Both the position numbers and the translations under genes were made by a program. DNA of 64,000 bases from Hydrangea macrophylla (taxonomy: Eukaryota > Streptophyta > Magnoliopsida > Cornales > Hydrangeaceae): assembly GCA_033977485.1 (NCBI GenBank), contig CM066989.1, positions 96,615,887 to 96,679,886 of the forward strand. Direction: 5' to 3'. Positions 1-12,308 of the stretch are shown piece by piece. Below the pieces are notes generated by a model that was not told the DNA's origin, did not search any database, and saw only the letters and a list, made by a program, of their open reading frames with translations. The first letter of the stretch is position 1, and each line of letters opens with the position of its first letter.

Positions 1-186
1 GTCGAAGGAATAAAAGAAGTTGGAAGTCAGAGTGTGGTCTCATAAAAGAAAGAGAAACAAGCATCAAAAGTGTGGTTTTTGGGTTCAACATTAACAAAAT
101 TGATGAGCAGTAATTGCTGTGTTGGAAGGAGGGCCATCGACTAGTTGGAACTCAAGAAAGTAAAAGTGAAGCCAAAGATGGATAAG

Positions 187-1083
187 CTATATAGGGCCAC
201 TGGCATTTTTACAGCCCGAAATTAGAAAGTCTCTCACTCTTCTACATAAATGGGACCACACAAGGGTGGCCAAAGCCAGCGGCCTACCTTGGATCAATGC
301 CCAGGCAAGAGGGATGTGCTCTTTGGTGATTGCCTGGGCAGCCGAGAAAAAAATGAACCGGTTCAGCCAATATAGAAGAAAGGCCATATGTTCTTCTTTT
401 GTTACTTCGGGACCATTCTTCCCACAGCAATGAATAATGAACCCCCCATAAGAGTTCACGAGTTTTTCACAGGACGAGTCCCCTTTTTCTGGGATGGCTT
501 CAGGAAAGGTGAAGCTGGCCTGACCATTATCAAAACCTGGAAAGACTTCCTCTCCATGGGGATGGGGACCAGAAGAAGGTTGATATCCTGGATCGTAGGG
601 CCCATTGGGCCCCATTTGAACAAAATCAATTCTGAGATTGAGACCTGAATGCTAAGGCAGCAAAGAATAGGGCTCGATCCACAGGAAGTTTTTGTTTACT
701 TAGCATAATGGCCTCATATATGCCTGCATCTTCCCATATGCTCTTCTTCGCCGCCGCTACACGGTCTACCCACTCTACCTAACCAACAGCCAAAGTGGGC
801 CACCCCTTTACTGGAACTGATTAATTTTAAGTTTGACAGAAGTGTCCCAGATTAAAAAGGGAATTACCATTGACAGGGGGAAAGAAAGGTTTAAAATCTT
901 CAGGGGCATCCCCAAGGAAAGCAGGGCCTAACCCAACGATTGCAGGGGAAGTCTCCATTTCGCTAAATGAATAAAGGGGGAAGAAGAGTAAAAAGTGGCA
1001 TGAGATAACAAGAGTACCTGAATACGTTCGGAACGAGATATATCACTATCCGGTATGACAACACTAGAAGAAGTGGAGGCCAT
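187..1083 (-). pseudogene. plant mobile domain (PMD) protein gene, antisense passenger, broken
   Basis: Read on the minus strand, a start at 1083 opens a 22-codon first block (MASTSSS...) ending exactly at CAG|GTACTC (1018/1017), a good splice donor. A second block near 964-840 contains GDAPEDFKPFFPP. A third, near 780-640, contains WVDRVAAAKKSIWEDAG and IYEAIMLSK. The longest open block (615-187, about 142 codons) contains HMAFLLYWLNRFIFFSAAQ and ITKEHIPLAWALIQGRPLAL. This W-x-x-AGIYEAI ... FLLYWL-RF ... LPLA-AL-GR-LAL order is the signature of the plant mobile domain (MAIN/MAIL family and many transposon-borne copies). Stops interrupt the block near 650, so it is not functional as it stands. 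PMD genes are known passengers of plant transposons; antisense extra ORFs are known in Tat-lineage Gypsy elements. The 3' part may continue below position 187. Confidence 0.72.
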
Positions 1084-1330
1084 CAATGGTGAAAGGGTAA
1101 AGAGAGAAAGGTTTAGAGGAAATTAGGGCAAATTGGAGAAAACATGGGAATGAAGTTAAATAAAAGATGGATAGCAAAGGATATCTCCACACGTGCAAGA
1201 ACGAAAGGCGAGACACCCTTTCACTTTGAAATTTAAACCAACCTCTCCCCAAGATGACACGTAGCATGTTCAGATTCAAAACATTACATTAAACGTAGTT
1301 ACCGTTTGATGTCAAATTTTGGGGGGCAAT

Positions 1331-2090
1331 TATACACACCCAAAAAATTCTGATCGTCCTGCTTTGCTCATCGTCCTGCCTTGCTCATCATCCTGCCTTG
1401 CTCATCGTCCTGCTTTGCTCATCGTTCTACCTTGCTGATCGCCCTGCTTTGCTCATATTGCTCATCGTCCTGCCTCACCCATCGTGCAACTAATGGCGTT
1501 ATTTTTATCAGTGTGATGAAGACCTCCTTGAGAAGTTTGGCAAGTTCCCAGGAACAGATATCTCCAAAGGATGAGTGAGATTTCCAAAAGTTATCAAAAC
1601 TCATGATAAACACAAGTGGCAAGGGCGGTTGAAGTAAAGGGCCAACCAATGAGAGAATATGCAAGTTCCAAGAACATTAACGTGGCTGAAGCTCATTCGA
1701 CGTGGTTCCCCAAGATCGTTTAGCCTCAAACCGTCAGAAACATGGACTTTCCCTATAAATACAGGACGTATTTAGAGGGAAAGGGACCCAGTGTCTCAAA
1801 ACAAAATCCAAAAGCATACCAAACACTCTATAAAGCATTCCTTTGTATTTTTCATCTTTGAATAACTTTAGTTCAACTCATAAATAGTTCTTAAGCTCTT
1901 GCATTAATATTAGTCCAAGTTTTTGATCAAATAGAATGTTTCTTCTATTCAAGGTAATCTGATCGTCCTTTAAAAGCTTGTTGATTTATTTGGTTGCTTT
2001 CCACATCTTCACAACATAATTTAGCTTGTATGCTTCAATACTGTCAAAGAACCTTAACTAGGGTACTTTCCTACTAGTTTTTAACAATCA
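1331..2090 (+). repeat. LTR-like sequence (3' or solo LTR), boundaries approximate
   Basis: It begins TATACACACCC directly after the polypurine tract, where sister elements in this window begin TGATACGCCC, so the TG end is probably mutated. It contains a promoter-like CCCTATAAATACAGG near 1750 followed by a transcribed-type leader. The 5' part is occupied by a short tandem repeat (1351-1485). The right boundary is not defined by TG...CA or by a target duplication. Confidence 0.5.
1351..1485 (+). repeat. 18-bp tandem repeat in LTR U3
   Basis: About seven imperfect units of TCATCGTCCTGCYTTGC follow one another, lying about 300 bp upstream of the TATA-like box near 1750. Repeats in this U3 position often act as enhancer-like modules in LTR elements; that role is inferred here. 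Confidence 0.7.
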
Positions 2091-2694
2091 CCAAAATGAT
2101 AGAAGTCAGATTGTGCATCGCTCGCACAAAGAATTAGGAAAAATCACGTTTTCCTTCACACACACATACATATTCATAATCGAGTTTTAAACATCTCTGG
2201 CACACCTGAAGCAAAATAAAAAGAGCGAATAGCTTCTGAAGTAAATAATTTGATGGGTTATAAGAAGACAAAGTGGCAGGCATAGGCACAATCACCTGAT
2301 AGAGGTAACTTTTAGAATACTGCACGTAAGAACGATGCTGAAATATTTTTCAGAGTAGTTTTCTGCTTTGGGCAGTGTGACGTAGACCATGATTGGCGTA
2401 GGAATCTATGTTTTTGCAATTAAAATCACACAAAGGCAAATGATTTGAAGAGAAGGGGTTGAAATTCTTCCAAGTAGAATTCTTATAAATGATGAAGGGC
2501 ATTTTTCACGAGTTGAAATTTCTTGTAAGTGGTGAATGGTGTTATTACACGGTTAAAATTCTTGCAAGTAGTGAAACCTAATTTGAAGAGGAGGATAGAG
2601 TGTCGTTGGTTCAACAGGAGCTGGTCGTGATCAGGTTAATGAAGATTCTCTGTGTGAAAGAAAAATATGGTGGCTTGAAGTCATGGGAAAGTTG
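2091..2694. other. unassigned AT-rich segment
   Basis: No coding, LTR or structural-RNA signal was recognised. It lies between the LTR-like sequence and the truncated chromovirus LTR and contains the point, near 2695, where homology to the right chromovirus LTR stops abruptly. Confidence 0.4.
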
Positions 2695-3243
2695 AGAAGA
2701 GAAGTTCAATAATAATCCAAAATTTTGAAATCTAGTGAAACCCTAGAATTTGGGGGTTTTCTAGAATGCTTACCAAATGATGATTTCAAGCTCTAGGATG
2801 ATTAGAGATGCTAGATAATGAAGTTCTTGACAACCCCTTGAAATCTTGAAGTTAGAGATGGAAGAGGGATGAAGATCTTTGAAGGTGTTTGGCTCTTGAT
2901 GCTTGAAAGAGAATAAGAGAATGAGAGGGAGAGAATGAAACGTGAATAATGAGGGGAGAGGGAGAGTTGGCCGGCTATAGGGAGTGGGGTGGGGCCCACT
3001 CTTTAGTTTGTTCCAAAAAATGAAATGTTTGGTGTTCCCACGGACAATCTGACCCAACAGTGTAACCCCAAAAATTAAATAAACACATCCACAGGCACAG
3101 AAGTAAATTTCTAAGCATATGAAAGGCCAAATAAAATAATTCAGTCATGCTTTGAAATTAAATATACAGTCAATTAAATAAGAGTCCACAACAGCAAAGG
3201 CAAAATTACCCAAATACCCTTTATAAAATTCTGAAACATGACA
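2695..3243 (-). repeat. truncated 3' LTR of the chromovirus
   Basis: On the minus strand it starts TGTCATGTTTC right after the polypurine tract. It matches 10708-11258 with roughly 30 differences by eye, then homology stops near 2695. About four fifths of the expected 2.7-kb LTR is missing, so a deletion or rearrangement removed the rest together with any left target duplication. Small open frames inside both copies are LTR sequence, not genes. Confidence 0.75.
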
Positions 3244-3419
3244 ATCTACCCCCCCTTAAAGGATTCCATCCCAGAATCTGAAATGACAATCACGCAAAGG
3301 GAGCAACGACTTCCTCACACCTTAAACAACAACAAAGGGAGAAGCACAACAAAGCACATAGCACCCAAAGGAACTTACACTACTAGGAAAAGAGATGAGG
3401 GTAGCTCTTCCTCGCTTCA

Positions 3420-4806
3420 CCCTCGTCGTCCCAAGTTGACTCGAAAATACCATGTGATTCCACTGAATTCTCACCAACGGAATAACTCTACCTCGTAGCA
3501 CACAGTCCTTCCTCTCAAGAATCTAAATAGGTTGTTCCTCATACGAAGCATCTTCCCTAAGAGGTAAATCAGTCCAATCAAGTACATATGACGGTTCGGG
3601 TAAGGCTTACGGAGCGGGTCAGGATTATACTAACGAAGCATCAAAACATAGAACACATTGTGAACACTCGATAATTGTGGCGGAAGTGCCAAACGATAAG
3701 CAACAGTGCCAATCCTCTCAAGGATCTCAAATGGGCCAATAAACCTCAGTGCTAACTTACCACTCTGACCAAATCGTTGAACCCACGATGGGGTGAAACC
3801 TTTAGAAACACATGATCACCAACCTCAAACTCAAGTGGTTGATGATGACGGTCGGCATACGATTTCTAACGACTCTGAGCTGAAATCAACTTTTCACGAA
3901 TCACTTTAATCTTTTCTGACGTCTCTCTAACCATATCGGGTCCATAAAGAATAGTCTCACCTACCTCACCCCAACACAAAGGAGATCGACACGGACAGCC
4001 ATACAATGCCTCAAATGGTGCCATCTGAATGTTAGATTGCTAACTGTTATTATACGCAAACTCAGCCAACGGTAAATGTTCTTCCCAATTACCTCCAAGT
4101 TCCATAACACTAGCTCTCAACATGTCCTCTAGGGTTTGAATAGTGCGCTCAGACTGCCCATCTGTCTGAGGATGAGACGCTATACTAAGTGAAAGTTGAG
4201 TACCTAAGGCTTTCTGTAAACTCTACCAAAAATGAGATACAAACTTCAAATCACGATCGGATACAATCGACACTGGAACACCATGAAGTCTCACAATCTC
4301 ACGGATGTAAATCGTACTGAGAGTATCTGCGGTGTTGGTTACTTTAATCGGTAAGAAATGTGTAGATGTAGTCAAACGGTCCACAATGACCCAAATAGCG
4401 TTATGCTTATGCAAGGTCCTAGGAAGTGTCGTAACAAAATCCATAGTAATATGCTCCCACTTCCACTCGGGAATAGGGAGAGGTTGCAACAAACCTGCGA
4501 GTCTCTGTTGTTTGGCCTTTACTTGCTGGCAAATCAAACAAATTTGACAATGGATTTCTTTAACCCTTTCCACCAATACTGGCGACGCAAATCATGGTAC
4601 ATCTTTGTGCCTCCCAGATGTATGGCAAAACGGGAATGGCAGAACTCTTTCAACACATCTCCACGGCAAGCAACGGGAACGAACACTCGGTCTCGAGGTC
4701 TCAAACCTCTAACGTCACCAAAAGTCCAATCCTGTCCTAAGTCTCCATTAAGCATACGGAAAGTTAAAGCAATGGTCTCATCATGGAGTTTCTGTACTGC
4801 TAACAA
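3420..4806 (-). pseudogene. integrase and probable chromodomain remnant of the chromovirus
   Basis: At 4806-4534 (minus) the integrase zinc-finger region is seen (HLGGTKMYHDLRRQYWWKGL). At 4576-4223 the catalytic core follows, with WKWEHITMDFV around the first catalytic aspartate and VSIVSDRDLKF around the second. The core stops before the third catalytic residue, and a short frameshift separates the two blocks. Lower down (about 3560-3420), in broken frames, YEEQPIQILERK and LRGRVIPLV with a following RVNLGRRG-like text resemble the C-terminal chromodomain of chromoviruses, which directs integration to particular chromatin. The chromodomain call is weaker than the integrase call. Confidence 0.72.
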
Positions 4807-4949
4807 CTTTAAGTTAAAACTTTAGATTACACATTCAAGTCAAACGAGGAAATTTAAGCAAAAGTCTCCAAACCACAATTCTTAAAGTCATCACAACGTC
4901 TCAGTATTCTCCACTCTTGCACCAGTAAATACACTAGGGTACACGCGAG

Positions 4950-6000
4950 TCTCAACATTTTCCACTCTTGCATAAGTAATGAAGCTAAGTCATAGTCATA
5001 CTTCTCGACCACGACATTGGCCTAGCTCGGGTGGCAATGCAATTTAAGTCATAGTCCGCTCATGTCTCAAGGTCACCCATAGTTACATTTATAGTCATAG
5101 TTAAAATTACCCAACGGGGTTGTCCTAAATTAGGGTCTCTTTGAGTCAAAAATGTCTCATATGTGTTGTCTCCTAGTCTTAAGTTATGGATAGCTCAATC
5201 CACATTCAGGAAGCATACGGTATAGTTCAATCAACTCACGCTCAGTGCTTCACAAGAATAGGTGCCAAAGTCAAACAAATTTTGCAACTTTGGTATAACA
5301 CATTCTCACCCAAAGCATCTCAAACAAAGTTCACCTATATATTAGTTAACTAAGGTGATTGCCAAACGGGGAAGTATGTCCAACAAAGCAACGGTAGTAA
5401 CCTATTAGTCCCAAGAAACCACGAAGCTTAGATACAAAGCAAATCTATAACGGTCCCAATGTTAGAAGGATCCACGGATACTCCATTACCAGAAATGATA
5501 TGTCCAAGAAAACTTTTTACCTCGGATAATCAATATCCACACTTAGATAATTTGGCATACGTAATCATTGGTGCACAATCACAAACTTGTCCTACCAAGG
5601 ATTAAACACACGGCTTATCAAATCTACTAAAGCAGTAGGTGCATTTGTCAAACTGAATGGTATAACAAGGGATTCACAATGTTCGTAACGCGGGCGGAAA
5701 GTAGTCTTAGGAATCTCACCTTCCCTAGTGCGCAACTTGTGATAACTCTATTTCAAATCGATCTTTGAAACTAAACACATTGAACCACAAAGTTTGTTAA
5801 AAGGATCTACCGATTCTTATAGTCACAAGATTCGATGGTATAAGCAATACTCAACTTAAGCAAACCATCTATCTTCCTGGAACAGGGAAATGGGTACTCT
5901 CAAAGGAGACAGATTAAGACGAATGAAATCGCTAACCTGTAAGTTTTGCAACTGAGTCTTTAACTCTTTCAACCTTACTGATGTCCAACAATACGGCGGC
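4950..6000 (-). pseudogene. reverse transcriptase / RNase H remnant of the chromovirus
   Basis: Fragments in several minus-strand frames include FLGHIISGNGVSVDPS and WFLGLIGYYRCFV (about 5540-5390), which sit between polymerase and RNase H in Gypsy pol, and KDRFEIELSQV (about 5780-5740) from the polymerase fingers/palm region. No intact YxDD motif is readable. The order (polymerase at higher, integrase at lower coordinates) is that expected for minus-strand pol. Confidence 0.6.
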
Positions 6001-8552
6001 ATCAAAATAGATGAAGTATGGGGTATTAGTCTGTTGCAACTCCATTCTCACGGATAGGCGACAAGCCATGCAAATCCTCAGGGAACACATTAGTGTTCTA
6101 ACCTACATCGGGAAATAACTCAATCAAATTTGGTTCATTCTCATCATAAAACAAAGCAAGCTATTTAGGGAGTCAATACGATTTTTACCATTACAAAAAC
6201 TATGAAACTGATATATCGGAGTCTCTATACGATCATCCACAAAACAATTAAGATTCCTGGATGGTAATGCAAATGCTACCTTCTTCTCGAACAAGTCACA
6301 AGTGCTCACTAGTCCATACTCACAATCACAAATCAAATATGGTGTGCTGGTCAACTATCACAGCTCGTAGTTACGACACACTTGATCTAAGGGAACTAAG
6401 ACTCCAATAGAAGTATAAATTAACAACTAACAATGTAGGAACCAAAAGACTAATTCCTCAACTCAATGATGATGCACAAGGTGGTATCCGAAGGGATACA
6501 ATGCGCCGATATCTACAAGCATAATGGCACTGGGACTAAACACAAAAAACTTACCTCGGATCACAAAAAGCATCGGTATTACCCACGGAAGGTGCGGCGT
6601 CAGAAAGATTAACTGTCCTTATTGTCCCTCTAGGGATGCTTGACCAAAAAATTCTGAGTTGAAGGAGTTGGTTGTGGTGGTAACAAGGTGGCCTACAAGC
6701 GTGCTGAAAAGGTGGACGAACTGGGGATGGTCCAACTGACTATTTTTAGTCGGTGCACAAAGTTCTATAACATTTTATTCAAACTCAAATATCCAAACAC
6801 TAATATTTTCTGAACCACTTTACTTCGTACATTCAACTCGAATCCAACTATGTTGGTGCGTAGACCTAGAAGAAGTCCATTGTCCAAAGTTCTTACCTTC
6901 ATTCGATTGTCCAATGTTATATCGGAAATGAGACTAGCCTTATACTCAGAAACTGTCACGGCACTCTATTGAAGATTTCAGAAATTCAATCCTCTTAGCT
7001 CGACGAACTACGAATAGGAAATACTACTCACGAAATAATCGGTTGAGGGTGTCCTATAATATACTCTTCACAGTCGGTGTAGTCAATACTAACCCACACT
7101 TAAATCTGACTGAAAAGTTGTAGCGTCTACTCAAAGATTCTCCTCAAACAGTACCAAGGTACTCCAAATTATGAATACGCACTCAAGCCACAGTTCCACG
7201 TGAACTGGGCACGAATATCTATAGGTTAAACATTAATTCACACATCGCTTGGAGGACACGCATACTTAACATGTGATCACATAGCTCACAATATTAATCA
7301 TGTTCACATATATCATATAATGTTTCCCTACATAATTCCATTTACATTTGCGAACTATGATACCATATTGCTTTGTAAATTAACTCGATACTGAACATAA
7401 ATGGCAAGGATAATATAGGAAAGGCAATCCAAATCAATATGGATTACTAGCAACATTAAGCAACTTATATCATGATTCATACTAAACAATGCCTATCATG
7501 ACCCATGGGAACACATAGCACTGAGAATATGCACGGTCATAACATAACTGTAGGGCACGTCAAACATGAATGCACTTGGCATGTACCCTGAACACATATA
7601 AATGTTGGAACCGATAAGCTCATAGCACGTAGAACATGTACGCATATCATGTGTAAACATTAACATAAACATCAAATTCACATAGAAGCATACTCATTAA
7701 CAATAAGGAATCGCATTACTCAACATGCATCAATACATATTAGAACGATTGAAAATCATATAAACACTTAGCACATCGGGTAAGGAACATGCAATCTTTG
7801 ATATGTAAGCACTTAGCATATACGTACCTAGCCTCAAAGGCATTCAACCTTAAGCATGCTAGCATTATACTCGCCTTGCATGAAATACGTACCGTTCATA
7901 TCATAGCCAATGGAAATGCACAACATAAAATACATATATGCTGTATATGCACAACAGCATATACGTACCTAGCCTCGAAGGCATTCAACCTTAAGCATGC
8001 TAGCATTATACTCGCCTTGGATGAAATACGTACCATTCATATCATAGTCAATAGAAATGCACAACACAATACATAGAGTACGTAGGCTTCACATGAACTC
8101 ACATAGCACATAAGGTATGAAACATGTAAACTGGGCACGTAAGCACAAAGGTCCCAAAGACTTTGACTCAATAAAAAAAATGTCCACGCAGCATCTCACT
8201 GTGTAAAGTAAATTGCGGCATAGTTAAAACAATTAGCATTGAATGAGGAATTGAATGACTATTAACCACATTAAGCAACTCAAAGGAGGACTAACGCCAT
8301 CCCATGGAGTATGTAAACATTTAACATGTAAGCAGATACTACGTTGAATGTGAAACGTGTAAACACCTTGAACATATAACCATGTAGGTCCCGAAGGAAT
8401 TCAACCTCTATGCATGCCCACATGGCATCGCATCATCTCAACGAAAAACCTAAATGAAATAAATGGAAAGCAATAAACAAACTTAAGCATGGACAAAAAC
8501 GAAACAAGCCCGAAGTAAACACCCATAGCCCCTAGGTATTCAAACCCGGTTA
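6001..8552 (-). other. internal gag-side region of the chromovirus, too decayed to read
   Basis: By position this should hold protease and gag, but I could not recognise a gag domain, a CCHC knuckle or a DTG protease motif. It is AT-rich, full of stops in all frames, and contains a local tandem duplication (7815-8066). The right end is the tRNA primer site. Confidence 0.5.
7815..8066. repeat. 141-bp tandem duplication
   Basis: A unit beginning AGCATATACGTACCTAGCCT at 7815 is repeated from 7956 with few changes (for example TCAAAGG to TCGAAGG). It probably arose after insertion of the element; the open frame across it has no recognisable product. Confidence 0.85.
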
Positions 8553-8564
8553 GCTCTGATACCA
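8553..8564 (-). other. primer-binding site, initiator Met-tRNA type
   Basis: The minus strand reads TGGTATCAGAGC, the standard 12-nt complement of the plant initiator methionine tRNA 3' end. It lies 8 nt inside the end of the 5' LTR and fixes both the strand and the LTR boundary of the chromovirus. Confidence 0.9.
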
Positions 8565-8572
8565 AACTATTA

Positions 8573-11258
8573 TGCCCCAAAAATTGAAGTGCGAGGAAAG
8601 AGGAAGGATAGAGAGAAAAGAAGTAAAACCCAATCACAAATGCCGAAGCGACTTTGGAATTTGACGGTAATTCCTACAACGATGACTTATTAACACATAA
8701 ATCCAAAATGGACTTATATGTAAATGAGTCAAACGAAGATAAAAGCATTTGAAAATTTAAAAGACTAACCGAACAAGCACTAGTTCAAGGAATACAAAAA
8801 AATGAATAAGGACCATTTATAATAAATTTGATAAAAGGTCATTTTTAGATAGTTGCTGAATTTTTAAACATCCGTAAGTAGCAATATCTATGAAATTTTC
8901 ACATTTTGTACATGGAGGTCCATGAAAAATGTGATTCTGCACAACTTTTGTCAAATGACATTTTTTCCAATTCCACACCATTTGGGCAGAAAACTGATAT
9001 AACAGTAGCAGTGTTTCTTTTGACAACAATTTGACAGCATTTTGAAATATTCCCAACTATGCTAAATTCTCAAGTTTAAACATCAATACATGACTAAACA
9101 AGTTCTAAACAACATACAACACGAGTCTAAAGGAAACAGAACTTCATGCACTCGAAATTTATTAAAAACAAGAAGTGAAAGAGATAAAGAGAGGAAGAAT
9201 AGGGGAGGGAGAGATTGGGAAAGATTGAGAGAGAGAGAGAGATTTTAAAACGTTTCCTTTGAAAACAAAATGAACAAATCCGGCAAGGACAAACCAAACA
9301 TAATCGAATCCGGCAAGGATTCATATCAACAGACATGCATAAAACTTTAAAAGAGATGCGACGATCTCGAAAACATAATTACATAATACAAATAAGTTTA
9401 TCGAGTATGAAAAGCAAGGACTAACATTTGTCCATCAAGATTACAACAAGACTCCCCCTAGAACAAAATATGGGAGTTTAGGTATAAGATGTTTTGTAAT
9501 AAAATTTATACAACAATTTTCTTTTAGAGCACTAAACTATTACAAACTTCCCAAAAGGTTAAAGTTCACATGAGAACTATCCATTTACATGTCTAAGCAC
9601 AAGTCTTCAAAATAGAACAAAAGTATCAACGTCTACGCGTCGGGTCACATGTGCCCTTTTCCCTTATCAAGCTCACCTAAAAAATATTTTGTCATTTTTA
9701 TGAGAAGGACGGCTCGTAGAAAACATTATAACAGGTATATATGATATCCATGACTAAAATGAAATGAGGTGCAATGAATCACCACCACGGCCACATTGAA
9801 ATGATTAGAGCCTCATGGCTATGCATGATATGTGCACACCTCTCTCGTTACCGGACTATGAGCTACCCACGCATGGAGTGTAGCATACCAACTTCCGGGA
9901 GCTAACCGAATATAGTTGGAGTTTGAATGTTTCTAAGGGTCATTCTCCATGTCTCACATCACAACCCATATTCGACTTCTTAAATAAAATTCCCTCATAT
10001 GGGGTTTTTCTCTTTTTCAAACAAAACATTTATGTCGTGATAAATGGAATGCTTGCCGGTTAGGCCTCAATGCATATGATTTTAATAATGACATTAAAGA
10101 TGATCCATTATAATAAATTAAGCAATAATTCTAGTACATTAGACATGATATCAAGGGTCTCAAGGAATGTAGTTAAATTTCATAATTTGACATTCTTAAC
10201 GAGAATTTCTAAACTAATGTCCTAGCATGCTTTTTCACATAAAGGGAGCATCCTAGGCACATCTAGCATCACATAATCAAGTTTAGTACAACCAAGGCAT
10301 GTAATTCACAATTTGGCATACAACTCTAAATTCACAACTTTGGGGAAACCTCATGCATGTGTCTTAGTTCTTTCCTAGCATATAAAATGTACTCAAAACT
10401 TCTTAGACAAGCATAACATATGGAAATGCAACAATGTAAATCTACCTCAAAGCTTTGAAATCCAAACAAGGAATATTCAAGAGAGCTAGAAAAGGAAAAC
10501 CCAAGTAGCTCCAAAGCTTGCCAAATCTTGAAGGATGCTTCAAGAAGACTACACTAAGTAATAACAACCCAAGGTTAGGATAGAAAACATAAAGCTAGTA
10601 AACCCTAGATTTGTTAGAGATTTGAAAACTTACCAGACTAAGAATCTCTAAAAGAAAATGGTTAGGAATGTTAGGAGATATTCTAAACACTCCAAGGAAG
10701 CTATAAACGAGAAGAGAAGTTCAATAAAAATCCAAAATTTTGAAATCTAGTGAAACCCTAGAATTTGGGGGTTTTCTAGAATGCTTACCAAATGATGATT
10801 CCAAGCTCTAGGATGATTAGAGATGCTAGATAATGAAGTTCTTGACAATCCCTTGAAATCTTGAAGTTATAGATGGAAGAGGGATGAAGATCTTTGAAGG
10901 TTTTTGGCTCTTGAAGCTTAAAAGAGAAGAAGAGAATGAGAGGGAAAGAATGAAACGTGAATAATGAGGGGAGAGGAGAAGTTAGCCAGCTATAGGGAGT
11001 GGGGTGGGGCCCACTCTCTAGTTTGTTCCAAAAAATGAAATGTTTGGTGTTCCCATGGACAGTCTGACCCAACAGTGTAACCCCAAAAATTAAATAAACA
11101 CATCCACAGGCATAAAAGTAAATTTCTAAGCATATGAAAGGCCAAATAAAATAATTCAGTCATGCTCTGAAATTAAATATACAGTTAACTAAATAAGTGT
11201 CCACAATAGTAAAGGCGAAATTACCCAAATGCCCTTTATAAAATTATGAAACATGACA
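8573..11258 (-). repeat. 5' LTR of the chromovirus (about 2.69 kb)
   Basis: On the minus strand it runs from TGTCATG at 11258 to GGGGCA at 8573, just before the primer site. Its first 550 bp match the truncated 3' LTR. The length is typical of Tekay/Del chromoviruses. It contains purine-rich GAGAGA stretches near 9180-9240. No gene is contained; short frames are chance. Confidence 0.75.
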
Positions 11259-11330
11259 AAACATAATCAGGAAGAATCGTCGATCGAGTTAACAAATAAT
11301 GACATTATTTCTGCTTTTCATTAGAGTCTC
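11259..11330. other. 72-bp spacer, probably part of the older Athila split by the younger one
   Basis: It lies between the chromovirus LTR and the left target duplication of the young Athila. Removing the young Athila joins it to 25918, the start of older Athila-type 3' sequence. Confidence 0.5.
11326..11330. repeat. left target-site duplication GTCTC (Athila)
   Basis: GTCTC directly precedes the TG of the left LTR and is repeated directly after the CA of the right LTR (25913-25917). Five base pairs is the size made by Gypsy integrases. Confidence 0.95.
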
Positions 11331-11583
11331 TGCAAAGCGGGGGTATTTGTACAATACAACCGCGCTAAAAGGAAGAATTGTATTAGTTTTTATCACAACT
11401 TCCCGTGTTATCCGCAATTTGCATTACAAGGCTAATTTTTATACAGTATGATTAATCTATAATAAGTTGTATTGTTTTAGTTGTTGTTTATGCAGATCAC
11501 TGCTGTGCGGACTAAACAGATGAACATCAGAATAAATGGAATGCTGGAATGCAAACAAAAGAAGTCAAAGCTGAAATGTGGAG

Positions 11584-11693
11584 TTCGATCGCTCTAAGAA
11601 GGTTCGATCGATCGAACGTTCGATCGCTTGAAGAGTGTTGAAGCGCTTGAAGATCAAGGGTTCGATCGATCGAGATCAGTTCGATCGATCGAA
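11584..11693. promoter_or_regulatory. palindrome array 1 (six 14-bp sites), 5' LTR
   Basis: Sites with consensus TTCGATCGATCGAA or close variants start at 11584, 11603, 11619, 11638, 11661 and 11680 (steps 19, 16, 19, 23, 19). The site at 11638 is TTGAAGCGCTTGAA, still a perfect palindrome. The array ends 70 bp before the TATA-like box, a normal place for activator sites. No binding protein is known to me. Confidence 0.85.
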
Positions 11694-12189
11694 CGGGGTA
11701 TTTCCAGTAACATTTGCGTGCGCAGCAGAATGCGGGTTTTAACCCTAGTGCTTTAGGTTTTCTATTTATATGCGTTTTGTACACATCCATAAGGACGCCC
11801 ACTTTTTGGTTTTAACAGTTTATAGAGAGAGATAGAGAGTTTGTTTGGTTTTTGTAGGTTTTTCATTGAATTTTCATATTGTGGATTGGATTTCTCGAAG
11901 TTTATACAAGTATCTTCTATTCCAGGTTATCTATATACTGTTCATTCATACTCTGCACGTAGTAGGAGTAGTTTAATCAATCATCTCGTGATATTGCATG
12001 CTAAATATTGGTAACACCATAGTTTTTAGATTTCTCATGAAAAACTCACAACCAAACAGAGTATTAATGGTTTCTTACGTTGAAAATAGTTCTACGACAC
12101 TCCAGTCAATGTCTGAGTAGTCCCAGGTTGGGAGAACACGATGAAACAGTGATCTCCAGCCTCTGCCATGCAGCAGAATAATCGCTGTG

Positions 12190-12308
12190 TTCGATCGATC
12201 GAAGTTAGTTCGATCGATCGAGCCAGAGACAGTCAAGCGATCGAAGTCAGTTCGATCGATTGAGGGATGAAGGTCTTCGATCGATCGAAGGCGCGTCGAT
12301 CGATCGAA
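12190..12308. promoter_or_regulatory. palindrome array 2 (six 14-bp sites), 5' LTR leader
   Basis: Sites start at 12190, 12209, 12232, 12251, 12276 and 12295 (steps 19, 23, 19, 25, 19; mean 21). It lies downstream of the LTR TATA-like box, so it should be transcribed. Confidence 0.85.

Larger units (their letters stand above)
1..2090 (+). mobile_element. 3' end of a Tat-like Ty3/Gypsy element carrying an antisense gene (left edge cut by window)
   Basis: The segment holds an antisense plant-mobile-domain gene (187-1083, minus). It is followed on the plus strand by a polypurine tract ending in GGGGGGCAAT at 1321-1330 and by an LTR-like sequence. The same arrangement (antisense gene, GGGGGGCA tract, LTR) occurs in the Tat element at 34167-46886, and the tract matches the one before the LTR at 32942. 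No gag or pol is visible because the window starts inside the element. The right limit near 2090 is an estimate: no second LTR is available for alignment and I could not find a target duplication. Confidence 0.6.
2695..11258 (-). mobile_element. decayed Tekay-like chromovirus (Ty3/Gypsy), minus strand
   Basis: Ends: 2695-3243 and 10708-11258 are the same sequence at about 5% divergence. On the minus strand the left copy is preceded by a polypurine tract (AAGGGGGGTAGAT, 3244-3256), so it is the start of the 3' LTR. The 5' LTR ends beside a primer-binding site TGGTATCAGAGC at 8564-8553, complementary to initiator methionine tRNA. Internal remnants in order on the minus strand are reverse transcriptase/RNase H, integrase (zinc finger then catalytic core) and a probable chromodomain. 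The zinc-finger text (HLGGTKMYHDLRRQYWWKGL) and Met-tRNA primer fit the Tekay/Del chromovirus lineage. Many stops and frameshifts make it inactive. Confidence 0.8.

Noticed and set aside
2770..3057. Minus-strand open frame, repeated at 10785-11072
   Set aside because: Both copies lie inside the two LTRs of the chromovirus, which explains the apparent conservation; no domain.
11584..12308. Repeated short units in the Athila could suggest a CRISPR array.
   Set aside because: Sites are 14-bp palindromes with 2-11 bp between them, lie in a plant LTR and are copied in both LTRs; no spacer-size inserts.
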